A program made the position numbers and the translations under genes. The notes below the pieces were generated by a model. It did no database searches. It saw only the letters and a program-made list of their open reading frames with translations, and was not told the origin of the DNA. Positions 33,078 to 42,560 of a DNA stretch of 64,000 nt are shown here, one piece after another. The stretch lies in the NCBI GenBank assembly GCA_035497735.1, contig DATJCX010000071.1, forward strand, positions 1 to 64,000. Direction: 5' to 3'. Every line of letters starts with the position of its first letter. Positions within the stretch are counted from its first letter, which is position 1. The stretch is from Brumimicrobium sp035497735. Lineage in GTDB: Bacteria; Bacteroidota; Bacteroidia; Flavobacteriales_D; Crocinitomicaceae.

Positions 33078-33680
33078 ATGGAATATAATATCACCAATTA
33101 TTGCAATATCAAGGATAATAAGATTTTTCACAACGGTCAGGAAATCTACCGAAATGAAGGTGAATTGCCTTTTCTCGATTTTATAAAAGGGGCCTATAAA
33201 GAATTAGAAATTGCTTATCCAAAGTTTTATAAGATGGATTCTTTGAGTAAATTGTCTTTAATTGCTAGCAGCGTTTTATTGGATAATTATAAAGAGGAAT
33301 TAGATGAAAAGATGGCGATTGTTTTATCCAATCGCTCCAGCTGTATTGATATTGATAGAATTCACCAAACAAATATTGACGAAGATGGAATAGCAGGAGC
33401 AAGGCCAGCAAATTTCGTATATACCTTACCGAATATTTCATTAGGGGAAATAAGTATCAAATATCAGTTAAGAAGTGAGAATTCTTTTTTTATCTTTGAC
33501 AGCTTTAACCCAAATTTTTTGATCGCTTATTCAAAAAGTTTGATAAATTTAAAGAAATGTAACTCCCTACTTGTAGGATGGGTTGAAGTAAACGAAGAAG
33601 CATACAATGGATTCTTGTTTATGATTGAACCCAAACCTGGTATGGAATTAACTGAAAAAAAATTGTTGGAATTGATATAA
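33078..33680 (+). CDS. Short KS-like protein lacking the active Cys
   Basis: At 200 residues this is about half a ketosynthase. The segment ANFVYTLPNISLGEISIKYQ is the KS helix/strand region where active enzymes carry the nucleophile, but no Cys is found at that point and no His-bearing HGT or GHT motifs follow. Such proteins appear in flexirubin clusters as 3-oxoacyl-ACP-synthase-like subunits. It probably serves as a structural or length-determining partner of KS 1. It ends 11 nt before the ACP gene. Confidence 0.75.
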   Translation: MEYNITNYCNIKDNKIFHNGQEIYRNEGELPFLDFIKGAYKELEIAYPKFYKMDSLSKLSLIASSVLLDNYKEELDEKMAIVLSNRSSCIDIDRIHQTNIDEDGIAGARPANFVYTLPNISLGEISIKYQLRSENSFFIFDSFNPNFLIAYSKSLINLKKCNSLLVGWVEVNEEAYNGFLFMIEPKPGMELTEKKLLELI

Positions 33681-33691
33681 TTATTAAAGAA

Positions 33692-33949
33692 ATGGAAGAA
33701 TTAAAGAAAGAACTAAAAGAAAAATTAATTGAAGCACTCAATCTTGAGGATTTAACGCCAGATGACATTAGTGATGATGAAGCTTTATTCGGTGAAGGAT
33801 TGGGCTTAGACTCAATCGATGCTTTAGAGTTAATCATTATTTTAGATAAAGATTATGGAATTAAATTGACAGATTCAAAAGACGGAAAAAAGATTTTTGA
33901 AACTGTTGAAACGATGGCTACTTTCATCAAAGAAAATAGAACAAAATAA
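33692..33949 (+). CDS. Acyl carrier protein (1)
   Basis: The 85-residue four-helix protein has the phosphopantetheine site GLGLDSIDALELIIIL (Ser41) with the usual acidic helix 2. It carries the growing acyl chain. It lies between a short KS homologue and an active KS, and should be a substrate of the transferase at 24375. The second cluster ACP at 54696 has LDLDSLDYVDL, so the two may serve different chains (alkyl versus aryl polyene). Confidence 0.96.
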   Translation: MEELKKELKEKLIEALNLEDLTPDDISDDEALFGEGLGLDSIDALELIIILDKDYGIKLTDSKDGKKIFETVETMATFIKENRTK

Positions 33950-33958
33950 AATATTCAA

Positions 33959-35158
33959 ATGAGTAAACGTGTTGCCATAACAGGAATGGGAATTGTTTCT
34001 TCTATCGGTATGAACGTAGAGGAAACTCGCAGTTCTTTACTGTCTAGTCAAACTGGTATTTCTACAATTGAAAATATTGACACACGTTTAAAAGACTCTA
34101 TCTTCGTAGGTGAAATCAAAAAGACCAATCTGGAATTAGCAGCATTATTAAATTTACCTGAGGTAAATAAATTCTCGCGAACTTCTATGATGGGTGCTTT
34201 GGCAGCTAAAGAAGCGCTTGAAAATGCGGGAATTGATAGTGAAAGTTCTACTAGACTAGGTTTTATAAACTCTACGACAGTTGGGGGAATGGACACTACA
34301 GAGCGTTACTATCGTGAATTTTCAGAAAGCGAAGAAAATAGGCGCTATATTGAAATTCTCGATACAGGAAGCAATACGCAATTAATCGCAGAGCAACTTC
34401 ATATTAAAGGTTTTGTTACCACGATTAGTACAGCTTGTTCATCGGCAGCAAATGCTATTATGATGGGGGCAAGAATGATTGAAACGGGTCGTTTGGACCA
34501 AGTAGTCGTTGGTGGAATGGATGCGCTTTGTAAGTTTACTATGAATGGGTTTAATACCCTAATGATTCTATCGGACGCTTACAATCAACCTTTCGACAAT
34601 AATCGAAAAGGCTTAAACCTTGGAGAAGGTGCAGCTTATTTAGTATTAGAATCTGAAGCATCTATGAAAGCACGTGGAAAACAAGCTTTGGCTTATTTAG
34701 CGGGATACGCAAATGCAAATGATGCTTTTCATCAAACTGCCTCTTCAGACAATGGAGAAGGTGCTTTCTTGGCCATGAAAGGTGCATTAGAGATTTCTGG
34801 TTTAAGCTTAAAAGATATTGATTATGTGAATGTTCATGGAACTGCAACGCCGAATAATGACCTTTCTGAAGGAAGAGCAATGATGCGCTTGTTTGACGGG
34901 GAAAATATTCCGTCATTTAGTTCTACCAAACCTTTTACAGGACATACTTTAGCAGCGGCAGCAAGTGTCGAAGCGGTGTTTAGCATTATTGCGCTACAAG
35001 AAGGTGTGATTTATCCAAATTTGAATTTTGAAAATAAAATGGAAGAATTTGATTTGACACCTGTAACGGAACTTAAAAAGAAAGAATTAGCAGTAATTAT
35101 GTCCAACTCATTTGGGTTTGGAGGAAATTGCTCAAGTCTTATATTTTGTAAAGCTTAA
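33959..35158 (+). CDS. Beta-ketoacyl-ACP synthase (KS 2)
   Basis: The 399-residue KS has Cys160 in ISTACSSAANA, His293 in NVHGTATPNND and His329 in KPFTGHTLAAAA, a complete FabF-type triad, plus GFGGNCSSLIF at the end. It is paired with the Cys-less KS at 35163 (start 4 nt after its stop), a layout like KS-alpha/chain-length-factor pairs of type II polyketide synthases. It is likely the main elongating KS of the block. Confidence 0.94.
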   Translation: MSKRVAITGMGIVSSIGMNVEETRSSLLSSQTGISTIENIDTRLKDSIFVGEIKKTNLELAALLNLPEVNKFSRTSMMGALAAKEALENAGIDSESSTRLGFINSTTVGGMDTTERYYREFSESEENRRYIEILDTGSNTQLIAEQLHIKGFVTTISTACSSAANAIMMGARMIETGRLDQVVVGGMDALCKFTMNGFNTLMILSDAYNQPFDNNRKGLNLGEGAAYLVLESEASMKARGKQALAYLAGYANANDAFHQTASSDNGEGAFLAMKGALEISGLSLKDIDYVNVHGTATPNNDLSEGRAMMRLFDGENIPSFSSTKPFTGHTLAAAASVEAVFSIIALQEGVIYPNLNFENKMEEFDLTPVTELKKKELAVIMSNSFGFGGNCSSLIFCKA

Positions 35159-35162
35159 AGAG

Positions 35163-36227
35163 ATGAATAAATGTTTTATTAACGGTGTTGGATGTGTTTC
35201 TGCTCAGCAAACGACTGAGGAGGGATTCTTAATTAATCCTATTGATTATTTGGAATCTAACATGATCGACGTTGTAAAACCGGAATATAAAGCCTTTATT
35301 CCACCAGCTGCAATTAGGAGAATGAGTAGTTCTGTTAAAAATAGCGTGGTAGCTTCTCAGTTAGCAATTAATGAAGCGGGAATTAAAGATGTAGCTGCTA
35401 TTATCACCGGAACTGGATTGGGCTGTATTGGCGATTCAGAGAAGTTTTTAAATAAACTGATTGATGATAATGAAGAATATCTAACGCCTACTTCTTTTAT
35501 TCAATCTACACATAATACGGTGGCTGGACAAATCGCATTGGGTTTGCAGTGTAAGTCGTATAACTTAACGTATGTCAACGGTGGGGCTTCATTCCCATCT
35601 GCTTTGCTTGATGGTTTGATGAAAATCCAAGAAGGTGAAATCGGTGTTTTAGTTGGTGGAATGGACGAATTGTCAAGTGTAACTAACCAACTTTATCAAA
35701 AGGTTCACCACTATAAGCAAAAAGACGAAATTCATGGAAATATTCTTCATGAACGTTCAAAAGGCTGTGTACCAAGCGAAGGTGCCGCTTTCTTTGTTCT
35801 TGAAAACGAAAAGAAAGAAAATTCCTATGCCGAATTAATCGACGTGACTTATGTAAATGAATTGGATAAAGGAGGAGTGTCAACTTTCCTAAATTCTTTT
35901 CTAAAGCAAAATAATGTTGAAATGAATGACCTTGATTTAATCGTTTTAGGAAATAATGGTGATGTCGATTATGATACTTTTTATGATGAGGTAGAATCCT
36001 TAACGCCATCGATTTCTAAAGTTTATTTCAAACATGTTTTTGGAGAATTTATGACCTCAAATGCAATCGGACTTTGGGTAGCTTCAAATATTCTTAAAAC
36101 GAATTCCATCCCAGAAGTTCTCCTGAAGGACAAAACACAGAATTCACCTAAAGAATTAAAAAGAATCTTATTCTATAACCAATATAGAGGTAAAGATCAT
36201 AGTTTAATTTTGTTGCAAAATGTCTAA
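35163..36227 (+). CDS. KS homologue of chain-length-factor type (no active Cys)
   Basis: From the ATG at 35163 (the frame is open further upstream but overlaps KS 2) the 354-residue KS-fold protein reads NLTYVNGGASFPSALLDG where KS enzymes have the Cys, so the nucleophile is Gly. The HGT and GHT motifs are also degenerate (VLGNNGDVDYDTF; KHVFGEFMTSNAIG). It should form a heterodimer with KS 2 and set chain length. It overlaps the deacetylase gene by 8 nt. Confidence 0.88.
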   Translation: MNKCFINGVGCVSAQQTTEEGFLINPIDYLESNMIDVVKPEYKAFIPPAAIRRMSSSVKNSVVASQLAINEAGIKDVAAIITGTGLGCIGDSEKFLNKLIDDNEEYLTPTSFIQSTHNTVAGQIALGLQCKSYNLTYVNGGASFPSALLDGLMKIQEGEIGVLVGGMDELSSVTNQLYQKVHHYKQKDEIHGNILHERSKGCVPSEGAAFFVLENEKKENSYAELIDVTYVNELDKGGVSTFLNSFLKQNNVEMNDLDLIVLGNNGDVDYDTFYDEVESLTPSISKVYFKHVFGEFMTSNAIGLWVASNILKTNSIPEVLLKDKTQNSPKELKRILFYNQYRGKDHSLILLQNV

Positions 36228-36981
36228 GCACCAGATAGGATATATCTTTTTTAGCTTATTCTCTCTGACGTATGCCTTTGGGATGTTGTATCTCGATTGG
36301 TCGTTTATCTACTATGTTCCTTTTCTAATTGTTTGGTTTTCAATTCTTATTTATGGCTCTTTTACTATTTCTGCGAATTATCATGTGGAAGCAGTTTCTA
36401 ATATCGAAACAAAGGAAAGGGTTGTTGCCATTACTTTTGATGATGGTCCTTCGGAATTTACACCTGAGATTTTAAAGCTACTAGCGAAATACGATGCTAA
36501 AGCAAGTTTTTTCTGTATTGGAAAGCAAGTAGAAAAACATCCCGAAATACTGCATGCTATATTTGAACAGGGACATTCCATAGGAAATCATTCCTATACG
36601 CATTCAAAAGTGGGCTTTCAAAGTGTAGCAGGGAATATTAGAGAAATTCAGCAAGCAGATAAAGCTATTGAAAAAGTAATTGGAGAAAAATCAACGTATT
36701 TTCGTCCGCCTTTTGGTGTAACGAATCCAAATATCATGCGGGCACTAAGGAAAACTAAACACCAAGTAATTGGTTGGAATATTCGCTCTTTAGATACCCT
36801 AAAACACGATGAAATCAATATTTTTAATCGAATAAAAAGACAGCTTACACCAGGAAGTATTATCTTACTGCACGATACTTCTGAAAAGTCGATTAAAGTC
36901 TTGGAACGCTTATTGATTCACCTCAAAAAGGAAGATTATAAAAGTCTTAGAATAGAAGACCTATTAAAATTAAAGTCATGA
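36220..36981 (+). CDS. Polysaccharide deacetylase family protein (NodB domain)
   Basis: Two N-terminal membrane helices (residues 8-27 and 31-50) precede a NodB domain with AITFDDGPSEF (Asp74/Asp75), the metal-binding SIGNHSYTHSK (His124, His128), and FRPPFGVTNPNI. CE4 enzymes remove N- or O-acetyl groups from glycans. In the flexirubin cluster the target may instead be an acyl or acetyl group on the pigment precursor or a cell-envelope glycan. It overlaps both neighbours by 4-8 nt, so it is an integral operon member. Confidence 0.92.
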   Translation: MSKHQIGYIFFSLFSLTYAFGMLYLDWSFIYYVPFLIVWFSILIYGSFTISANYHVEAVSNIETKERVVAITFDDGPSEFTPEILKLLAKYDAKASFFCIGKQVEKHPEILHAIFEQGHSIGNHSYTHSKVGFQSVAGNIREIQQADKAIEKVIGEKSTYFRPPFGVTNPNIMRALRKTKHQVIGWNIRSLDTLKHDEINIFNRIKRQLTPGSIILLHDTSEKSIKVLERLLIHLKKEDYKSLRIEDLLKLKS

Positions 36982-37601
36982 GAAATTATATCGTATTTAT
37001 TTTTGTTTTTCTATCGCTTACAGTATTTGGGCAAGGGACAAAGTTGACAACAAGTGAGTTCAATGCTTTTAAACAAAAAGTAGAAAAAGAAACGCAATCA
37101 TTAACTTCCATTCGAACAGACTTTGTTCAAAGTAAGCATTTGGCATTTTTGTCGAATGATATAGAATCGAAAGGGAAAATGTTTTTAAAGTCTGACGGAA
37201 CGTTGAAATGGGAATATAGTTCTCCTAATCAATACAGTGTTATTTTTAAAAATAATACGATTCTAATTAATGATAACGGTAAGAAAAGCAATGTCAGTGG
37301 AGGAAGCGAAGTTTTTAAGAAAATCAGTCACCTTATTTCTGGTAGCGTTAGTGGAAAACTGTTTAATGACAAAGAGTTTGATGTTGTTTGCTTTAAAGAA
37401 GGAGAGGATATCGTAGCCCATCTTACGCCTACAAATAATACGCTGAAAAAGTACATTAAGAAAGTTTATTTGTATTTCCCAAAGAATGAAACAACAGTGT
37501 CAAAAGTTAGACTGATTGAACCTTCTGATGATTACACTTTAATTACTTTTATCAATAAAGAACTAAATGTCAAAATTGATCCGAATATCTTCAATAATTA
37601 G
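36978..37601 (+). CDS. LolA-like outer-membrane lipid/lipoprotein carrier
   Basis: A signal peptide (MRNYIVFIFVFLSLTVFGQG) precedes a LolA-type half-barrel: LTSIRTDFVQSKHLAFLSND, then KGKMFLKSDGTLKWEYSSPN. Aryl-polyene and flexirubin clusters regularly carry a LolA homologue that is thought to shuttle the hydrophobic pigment across the periplasm together with the MMPL protein (44077). It overlaps the next lipoprotein gene by 35 nt. Confidence 0.9.
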   Translation: MRNYIVFIFVFLSLTVFGQGTKLTTSEFNAFKQKVEKETQSLTSIRTDFVQSKHLAFLSNDIESKGKMFLKSDGTLKWEYSSPNQYSVIFKNNTILINDNGKKSNVSGGSEVFKKISHLISGSVSGKLFNDKEFDVVCFKEGEDIVAHLTPTNNTLKKYIKKVYLYFPKNETTVSKVRLIEPSDDYTLITFINKELNVKIDPNIFNN

Positions 37602-38184
37602 TCTTGTCTTTCTTTTTGCTTCCTGTAAACATCTCAAAATTGATGGGAGCTTGATTCAATCGGAAAGTGATACGTATACCGTTCCATTTTTTAACGGTGA
37701 AAATGCGGAATATCTTTACGCTTCAAAAATAAACGTATATGGAAATTCTATCAATGGACTTTTGGTGATTAAAAAGATTGGAGAAGGGCATAAAAGATTG
37801 GCCTTGCTTACAGATTTTGGAAATACGCTGCTGGATATTGAATTCATTGGAGAAGAAATAAAAGTCAATTATGTTGTTGAAGACCTAAACAAAAAAGTCA
37901 TCATCAATCAACTTAAGAATAATTTCCAATTGCTACTACATTCTGATTATCAGGTAGATGAAGTTTATAAAGTGGAGAGCGGAAAAGTGCTCACCAGTAA
38001 ATTTCAGAAGAAACATGTGTTTTTATATCTAGACGCTGAAGGCAATCTTACCCGATTAAGACAAGCGAATTCTGTAAAAAATAAAATAGAGATTAAATAT
38101 TTTGGTGAAGATATTAATGCGGATTCGATTGTGTTTAGTTCCTTTCAATTGCCATTAGAGGTGATTTTAGAGAAGAGAAACTAG
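37567..38184 (+). CDS. Lipoprotein, DUF3261-like member of the pigment export set
   Basis: The lipobox FASC (Cys20) marks a lipoprotein of 205 residues. The mature part is beta-rich (FFNGENAEYLYASKINVYGN; IGEGHKRLALLTDFGNTLLD), with a C-terminal LTRLRQANSVKNKIEIKYFG like the LolB/DUF3261 fold found in aryl-polyene clusters. It probably receives lipid or pigment from LolA-like protein at the outer membrane. Family assignment is moderate. Confidence 0.75.
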   Translation: MSKLIRISSIISLVFLFASCKHLKIDGSLIQSESDTYTVPFFNGENAEYLYASKINVYGNSINGLLVIKKIGEGHKRLALLTDFGNTLLDIEFIGEEIKVNYVVEDLNKKVIINQLKNNFQLLLHSDYQVDEVYKVESGKVLTSKFQKKHVFLYLDAEGNLTRLRQANSVKNKIEIKYFGEDINADSIVFSSFQLPLEVILEKRN

Positions 38185-38228
38185 TGATCAATTGCCTATC
38201 TTAGATAAATAATCAGCTAAAATAACTG

Positions 38229-38254
38229 TTTGTTTAAATTTAAACGTATCTTTA
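38229..38254 (+). promoter_or_regulatory. Promoter of the methyltransferase gene
   Basis: TTTG (38229-38232) and TATCTTTA (38247-38254) resemble the -33/-7 pair at normal spacing, about 36 nt before the ATG at 38290. The gap to the preceding gene (105 nt) supports a separate transcript. Confidence 0.45.
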
Positions 38255-38289
38255 TTAATTGCAAAAGTTAAGTAAAACACAATAATCAT

Positions 38290-39375
38290 ATGAAGGAGTC
38301 AACCGAACAAAAAGAATTATTTACTAAAGATCTACACCGCGCAATAGACGCAATGAATCATGCACACTTTATTTCATTTGCTCCTTATGTCTGGGAAGTT
38401 TCTAGATTGTTAGCAGATAAAAATATATTAAGGTCATTGGAAGAAGATGTGAAAGGCTTGACAATTGACGATATTGCTTCGAAAATTGATATGACTCATT
38501 ATGGCGTTCGTGTTTTACTTGAAGGTGGATTAGGAATTGGTTTGGTTTTTCGAAAGAATGATTTGTACTTTTTGACAAAAGCAGGCTACTTTTTTATCAA
38601 TGATAAGAGTATCACAGCAAATTACAAATTCATGCGAGATGTTTGTTATGAAGGCGCGAGGTTCCTAGAAGAAAGTATTGAAGAATCACGTCCAGCAGGA
38701 CTAAAAACGCTTGGTGAATGGGATACGATTTACGAAGGACTTTCAAAGTTATCAGAACCGGCAAAAACAAGTTGGTTTGAGTTTGACCATCACTATTCGG
38801 ACATCACTTTTGATGAAATTTTACCGCATGTGTTTAAACATAATCCCGCAAGAATATTAGATATCGGAGGGAATACAGGAAAGTGGGCATTAAAGTGTTT
38901 TAACTATAATGATGAGGTGGAAGTTGGACTGGTGGATTTAGGAATTCAGCTTAGAGTGGCAGAGGAAAACATAAGTGCTGCTGGTTTTGCAGATAGAGCG
39001 CAATATTATGAAATTAATATGCTTGATGCTACAAATGAATTACCGAAAGGGTATGATATCATTTGGATGAGTCAATTCTTAGATTGTTTTTCAGATGATC
39101 AAATTTTAAGTATTCTTCAAATGTGTCATAAAGTTGCCAATGAGGATACAATTATCATGATTAATGAGACATTCTGGGATTTACAAAAGTTCGAAACTTC
39201 GGCTTTTGCTTTACAAATGACTTCTTTGTACTTTACCATTATGGCGAATGGTAACAGTCAAATGTACGACAGTAAGGTTTTCTTTAAACTCATTGACAAA
39301 GCTGGGTTTAAGGTGATTGAACAAGAAAACATGATTGGAATGGGACATACCCTTCTAACATTGAAAAAGAAGTAA
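38290..39375 (+). CDS. SAM-dependent O-methyltransferase with winged-helix dimerisation domain
   Basis: The 361-residue enzyme has an N-terminal winged-helix region (about residues 20-105: VWEVSRLLADKNILRSLEED, LLEGGLGIGLVFRKN) and a C-terminal Rossmann domain with ARILDIGGNTGKWALKCF (motif I, residues 188-204), VGLVDLG and IIWMSQFLDCF. This is the plant-type OMT layout. It probably methylates the phenolic head of the aryl polyene or the resorcinol. It has its own promoter and is the last plus-strand gene of this block. Confidence 0.88.
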   Translation: MKESTEQKELFTKDLHRAIDAMNHAHFISFAPYVWEVSRLLADKNILRSLEEDVKGLTIDDIASKIDMTHYGVRVLLEGGLGIGLVFRKNDLYFLTKAGYFFINDKSITANYKFMRDVCYEGARFLEESIEESRPAGLKTLGEWDTIYEGLSKLSEPAKTSWFEFDHHYSDITFDEILPHVFKHNPARILDIGGNTGKWALKCFNYNDEVEVGLVDLGIQLRVAEENISAAGFADRAQYYEINMLDATNELPKGYDIIWMSQFLDCFSDDQILSILQMCHKVANEDTIIMINETFWDLQKFETSAFALQMTSLYFTIMANGNSQMYDSKVFFKLIDKAGFKVIEQENMIGMGHTLLTLKKK

Positions 39376-39555
39376 GCTCCCAAAATTTTGTTGACTTGCC
39401 TTCTATACATTAAGCTTTACATTTTCGACTAGAATTGAAATAAGCAATTACTTGAAAAATAATCATGAGATAGAGCAAGTATAAATCATTTGTTTTGGCA
39501 AGGAAGATTACGAAACTTATCAAAAAGTCTATCAAGAACTAGTAAACTAATCGCA

Positions 39556-40842
39556 TTATCTTAAATCTATCACAAAATTCGGTTTTCTACTGCTTGCAGA
39601 AATCAACAAGCTATTCAATTCCTCTGAAGTAATAAATTCAATATTTGGAATGACGCGAACTTTTGCTTGAAATTCTTCCTTGAGTTGTCTTAGGAACTCT
39701 TCAGAACTGTCTTTGCTGACGATTTTAACGAGTACATCGTCGTTTCCTACATCATCTTGCTTTAGAATTATTATATGGCCAGAAACAGTGTCAAAATTGT
39801 TGATGACATCATGTATAGCTGGCGGGAAAAGCGTTGTTCCCTTAAATTTAATCATTTGTTGAGCGCGACCTAAAACCGGTCCAACTCGATGTGTGTTTCT
39901 TCCACACTGACAAGGTTCGTTATGAATTTGTACCAAATCTCCAGTTTTAAAACGAACCAATGGCAATCCTTCATTTCCTAAGGTTGTTACGGTTAGTTCT
40001 CCGATTTCTCCTTTTTGAACTGGCTGATTGTTTTCGTCTAAAACCTCTGTGATGATTAATTCTGGATGGGCATGTCCACCTACTTGGTGCTCACATTCTG
40101 TAAAAGCTGTACTCATCTCCGTTGAAGCATAGGTAGAGTATAATTTAATATTCCATTTATTGTTGATACGCTTTGCAAGTGTCGAAGGTGTGAAATCTTG
40201 ATTTCTCAATGGCTCTCCAATGCAAATGGCTGCTTTTACGCTGGTACTATTTAAGTCAATGCCTTTATTTTCGGCGTAACTAATCATCTTTAATAAGAAT
40301 GATGGTACGACAATTAAATAAGAAGGCTTGTTATTGATGATAGACTCCCATTGTAAAGCTGGAACACCTGCACCTGTTCGAATGACTGAAGCTCCTAGTT
40401 TTCTTAATCCTAAAAAGTAAGCCAGTCCAGCCATGAATCTCCTGTCCATGGTTGTCATTAGTTGAACGGTATCTGCTTTTGTTATTCCTGCACAAGCAAA
40501 AGAAATGGCTTCGTTATAGGCCAAACGGTCCAGATCTTTGTCGGTTAACCCAAAGTTGATCGGAGCACCTGTTGTTCCTGAAGTGCTTGAAAGATCGATT
40601 AGTTCCTGTTTATCTACACAGAAAAAATCATTGTTATATTGCTGTAAATCTGTCTTTGTGGTAACGGGAATATTCGTTAAGTCTTTTAACTGTTTAATAG
40701 CATTGATATCTACTTTTTTCTCCTTGAAAAGTCTCTTGTAAAATGGGGAATGTGCATTTACAAATTGTAATTGTTCTCTTAGTTTCTCCTCTTGAAAGGA
40801 TAAAATTTCCGCTTGACTTTTTTTCTCTATTTCTGGTACCAT
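39556..40842 (-). CDS. PaaK-like acyl/aryl-CoA ligase or adenylating enzyme
   Basis: The 428-residue AMP-forming enzyme shows LSSTSGTTGAPINFGLT (P-loop-like A3 motif, residues 84-100), YSTYASTEMSTAFTECE (A5) and GLPLVRFKTGDLVQIHNE (A7), followed by CQCGRNTHRVGPVLGR, the C-terminal Cys pattern of phenylacetate-CoA ligases. It would activate the 4-coumarate made by the ammonia-lyase (51190) or a fatty acid for loading on ACP. It is the distal gene of the minus operon. Substrate inferred. Confidence 0.9.
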   Translation of the reverse strand: MVPEIEKKSQAEILSFQEEKLREQLQFVNAHSPFYKRLFKEKKVDINAIKQLKDLTNIPVTTKTDLQQYNNDFFCVDKQELIDLSSTSGTTGAPINFGLTDKDLDRLAYNEAISFACAGITKADTVQLMTTMDRRFMAGLAYFLGLRKLGASVIRTGAGVPALQWESIINNKPSYLIVVPSFLLKMISYAENKGIDLNSTSVKAAICIGEPLRNQDFTPSTLAKRINNKWNIKLYSTYASTEMSTAFTECEHQVGGHAHPELIITEVLDENNQPVQKGEIGELTVTTLGNEGLPLVRFKTGDLVQIHNEPCQCGRNTHRVGPVLGRAQQMIKFKGTTLFPPAIHDVINNFDTVSGHIIILKQDDVGNDDVLVKIVSKDSSEEFLRQLKEEFQAKVRVIPNIEFITSEELNSLLISASSRKPNFVIDLR

Positions 40843-40874
40843 TGCTTGTAAAGTATTGTGTTAAGTTAACAGAA

Positions 40875-42560
40875 CTATTTTTTTTTCAGTTTCTTTTCCG
40901 TCTTTTTTAATAATTTTTGAACTGCTTCTTCATCCTCAACTGTTGTGATTTCTCTTGCTAATGCTTTGTTTAATGCTTCTTTAGCCAAGGTATATCTTTT
41001 CTGATGGTAATAAATTAAACCTGCTCTGTAATGTACTTCCCAAAAGTCGGGATTAAGTTCTCTGTAATTTTCTATTGCTTCGTCGCTGATTTGTGAATAA
41101 TTCTCGCTTTTAATCAACTGAATGATTTCCTTGTTTACTTCTCTATAGATTTTGAAGTCTGCGTATTCTTCTGAATTCAAGAATTCGTCTGCCGGAATAA
41201 CCAAAGAATCGATGGAACGTGAAGTAAAGTTGTCCTTGTTCTTTTTCCCGAAGATTTCATTTAAGTTATAAGCGACAAAAGCGCCAAGGTTGTAAGGTGA
41301 AGAAGAAACCCAAATCATCTTTTCTTCAGGTTTGAATATAACGCCGTGGTGACTGATGAGTTGGTTAATTGCTTTTTCATTTCCCATTCCTAATTTATTA
41401 CCACCCAAACCATCTCTATTTCTTAAAATTTCAGCCATTTTTTCAGGATTTATAGTTCCCGCTTCTTCAAGTAGTTCGTCCATACGTTCGTACCTATACT
41501 GGGAATGACTGTTGGCAATTCTTTTTTTGTTTCCTCTATTGTTTTTATAGGTTTCACTTTGGAAATGGTTGGAACAAATGATTTCCTCGTCATTGACTTC
41601 GTAAACTCCGATTTTCTTGGGTGTAATCTCAATGATAACCGTTCTTTTTTCTTTTGCACTTCCAATCATCAGTGCTTCCGAAACAAATACCTTGCTTTTG
41701 GAAGCAATTGCTACAGCTTCTTCTATGGTAGAACTGTGTTCGAGTATGTCTCTTGCTAAAATAGAAATCGGTTGCTTTGCCATCAATGGATAACTAGATT
41801 TTCCAGCATTCATCGTGATGGTTAAACCTTCGTAATTCATTCCAGAAACAACACCTATCATACCCGGCCAAGCGATTGAAACATACGGAATTCCTTCTGT
41901 TGGTTCTACAAATAAAAGGAGTTTGTTTTTAGCGAAATCATCATTTAGGTAAAAGTCTAGATTTCGACCGATGACCATCTTTCCATCTTCACTTCGTCCG
42001 TCCCAAACTGAAGCGGATGTACATTCTACCAATGATAAATTAGTCATGGCATGACCAATATCGTGAGCACCGTGATAGTAGAGGTTTCGCAAATAAGCTG
42101 GACCTATAAAGTTAAAGTCAGGCGACATATATTTCGCCATTCCATAAAGTTCTACTAGGTATTCATTCGGAATATATTTGTACATTTTACGGTTGTACCA
42201 GCTTAAAAAACTCAGTAAAATTTTCTGTCTTCTTTCCGAAGGAACTAACTCATCTATTTTATTGACGAATATACGTTCCTGTAGCAGGTTTAACGAATCC
42301 AATAAGGTTCCTGAGATAAGTCCGCGCTCAAGTGCGTCTCCCTTTATGTATAGTTCCCACTGATTGTATTTGTTCTTAATCAAATAGTTGTCCTCATAGG
42401 TGAATAAACTATCGTTATGTTTGATTGCCTTTGGCTCAATTTCTGTATATCCGGTGAAGTCGGGATAATGCTTTATCTTTTGTCGAACTTTACAGCTGAA
42501 AAGTGTCAGTCCGATAAGCAATAAGAATAGGATGTATATAGACTTAGCTTTGAATTTCAT
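40875..42560 (-). CDS. C45-type autoproteolytic acyltransferase lipoprotein with TPR tail
   Basis: Lipobox LFSC (Cys23) gives a lipoprotein of 561 residues. The central part is an NTN-hydrolase fold of the C45/acyl-CoA:6-APA acyltransferase type, with the expected nucleophile Cys180 in SLVECTSASVWDGR followed by GKMVIGRNLDFYLN and the MNYEGLTITMNAGKSSYP segment. TPR-like helices close the protein (YRELNPDFWEVHYRAGLIYY, then RYTLAKEALNKALA). C45 enzymes self-cleave before the Cys and transfer acyl groups. It is a good candidate for joining the aryl polyene acid to dialkylresorcinol at the membrane. That role is inference. Confidence 0.82.
   Translation of the reverse strand: MKFKAKSIYILFLLLIGLTLFSCKVRQKIKHYPDFTGYTEIEPKAIKHNDSLFTYEDNYLIKNKYNQWELYIKGDALERGLISGTLLDSLNLLQERIFVNKIDELVPSERRQKILLSFLSWYNRKMYKYIPNEYLVELYGMAKYMSPDFNFIGPAYLRNLYYHGAHDIGHAMTNLSLVECTSASVWDGRSEDGKMVIGRNLDFYLNDDFAKNKLLLFVEPTEGIPYVSIAWPGMIGVVSGMNYEGLTITMNAGKSSYPLMAKQPISILARDILEHSSTIEEAVAIASKSKVFVSEALMIGSAKEKRTVIIEITPKKIGVYEVNDEEIICSNHFQSETYKNNRGNKKRIANSHSQYRYERMDELLEEAGTINPEKMAEILRNRDGLGGNKLGMGNEKAINQLISHHGVIFKPEEKMIWVSSSPYNLGAFVAYNLNEIFGKKNKDNFTSRSIDSLVIPADEFLNSEEYADFKIYREVNKEIIQLIKSENYSQISDEAIENYRELNPDFWEVHYRAGLIYYHQKRYTLAKEALNKALAREITTVEDEEAVQKLLKKTEKKLKKK

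Noticed and set aside
34048..34296. Antisense frames inside ketosynthase genes
   Set aside because: Both strands of these GC-shifted coding regions are open by chance; the KS motifs are clear on plus.
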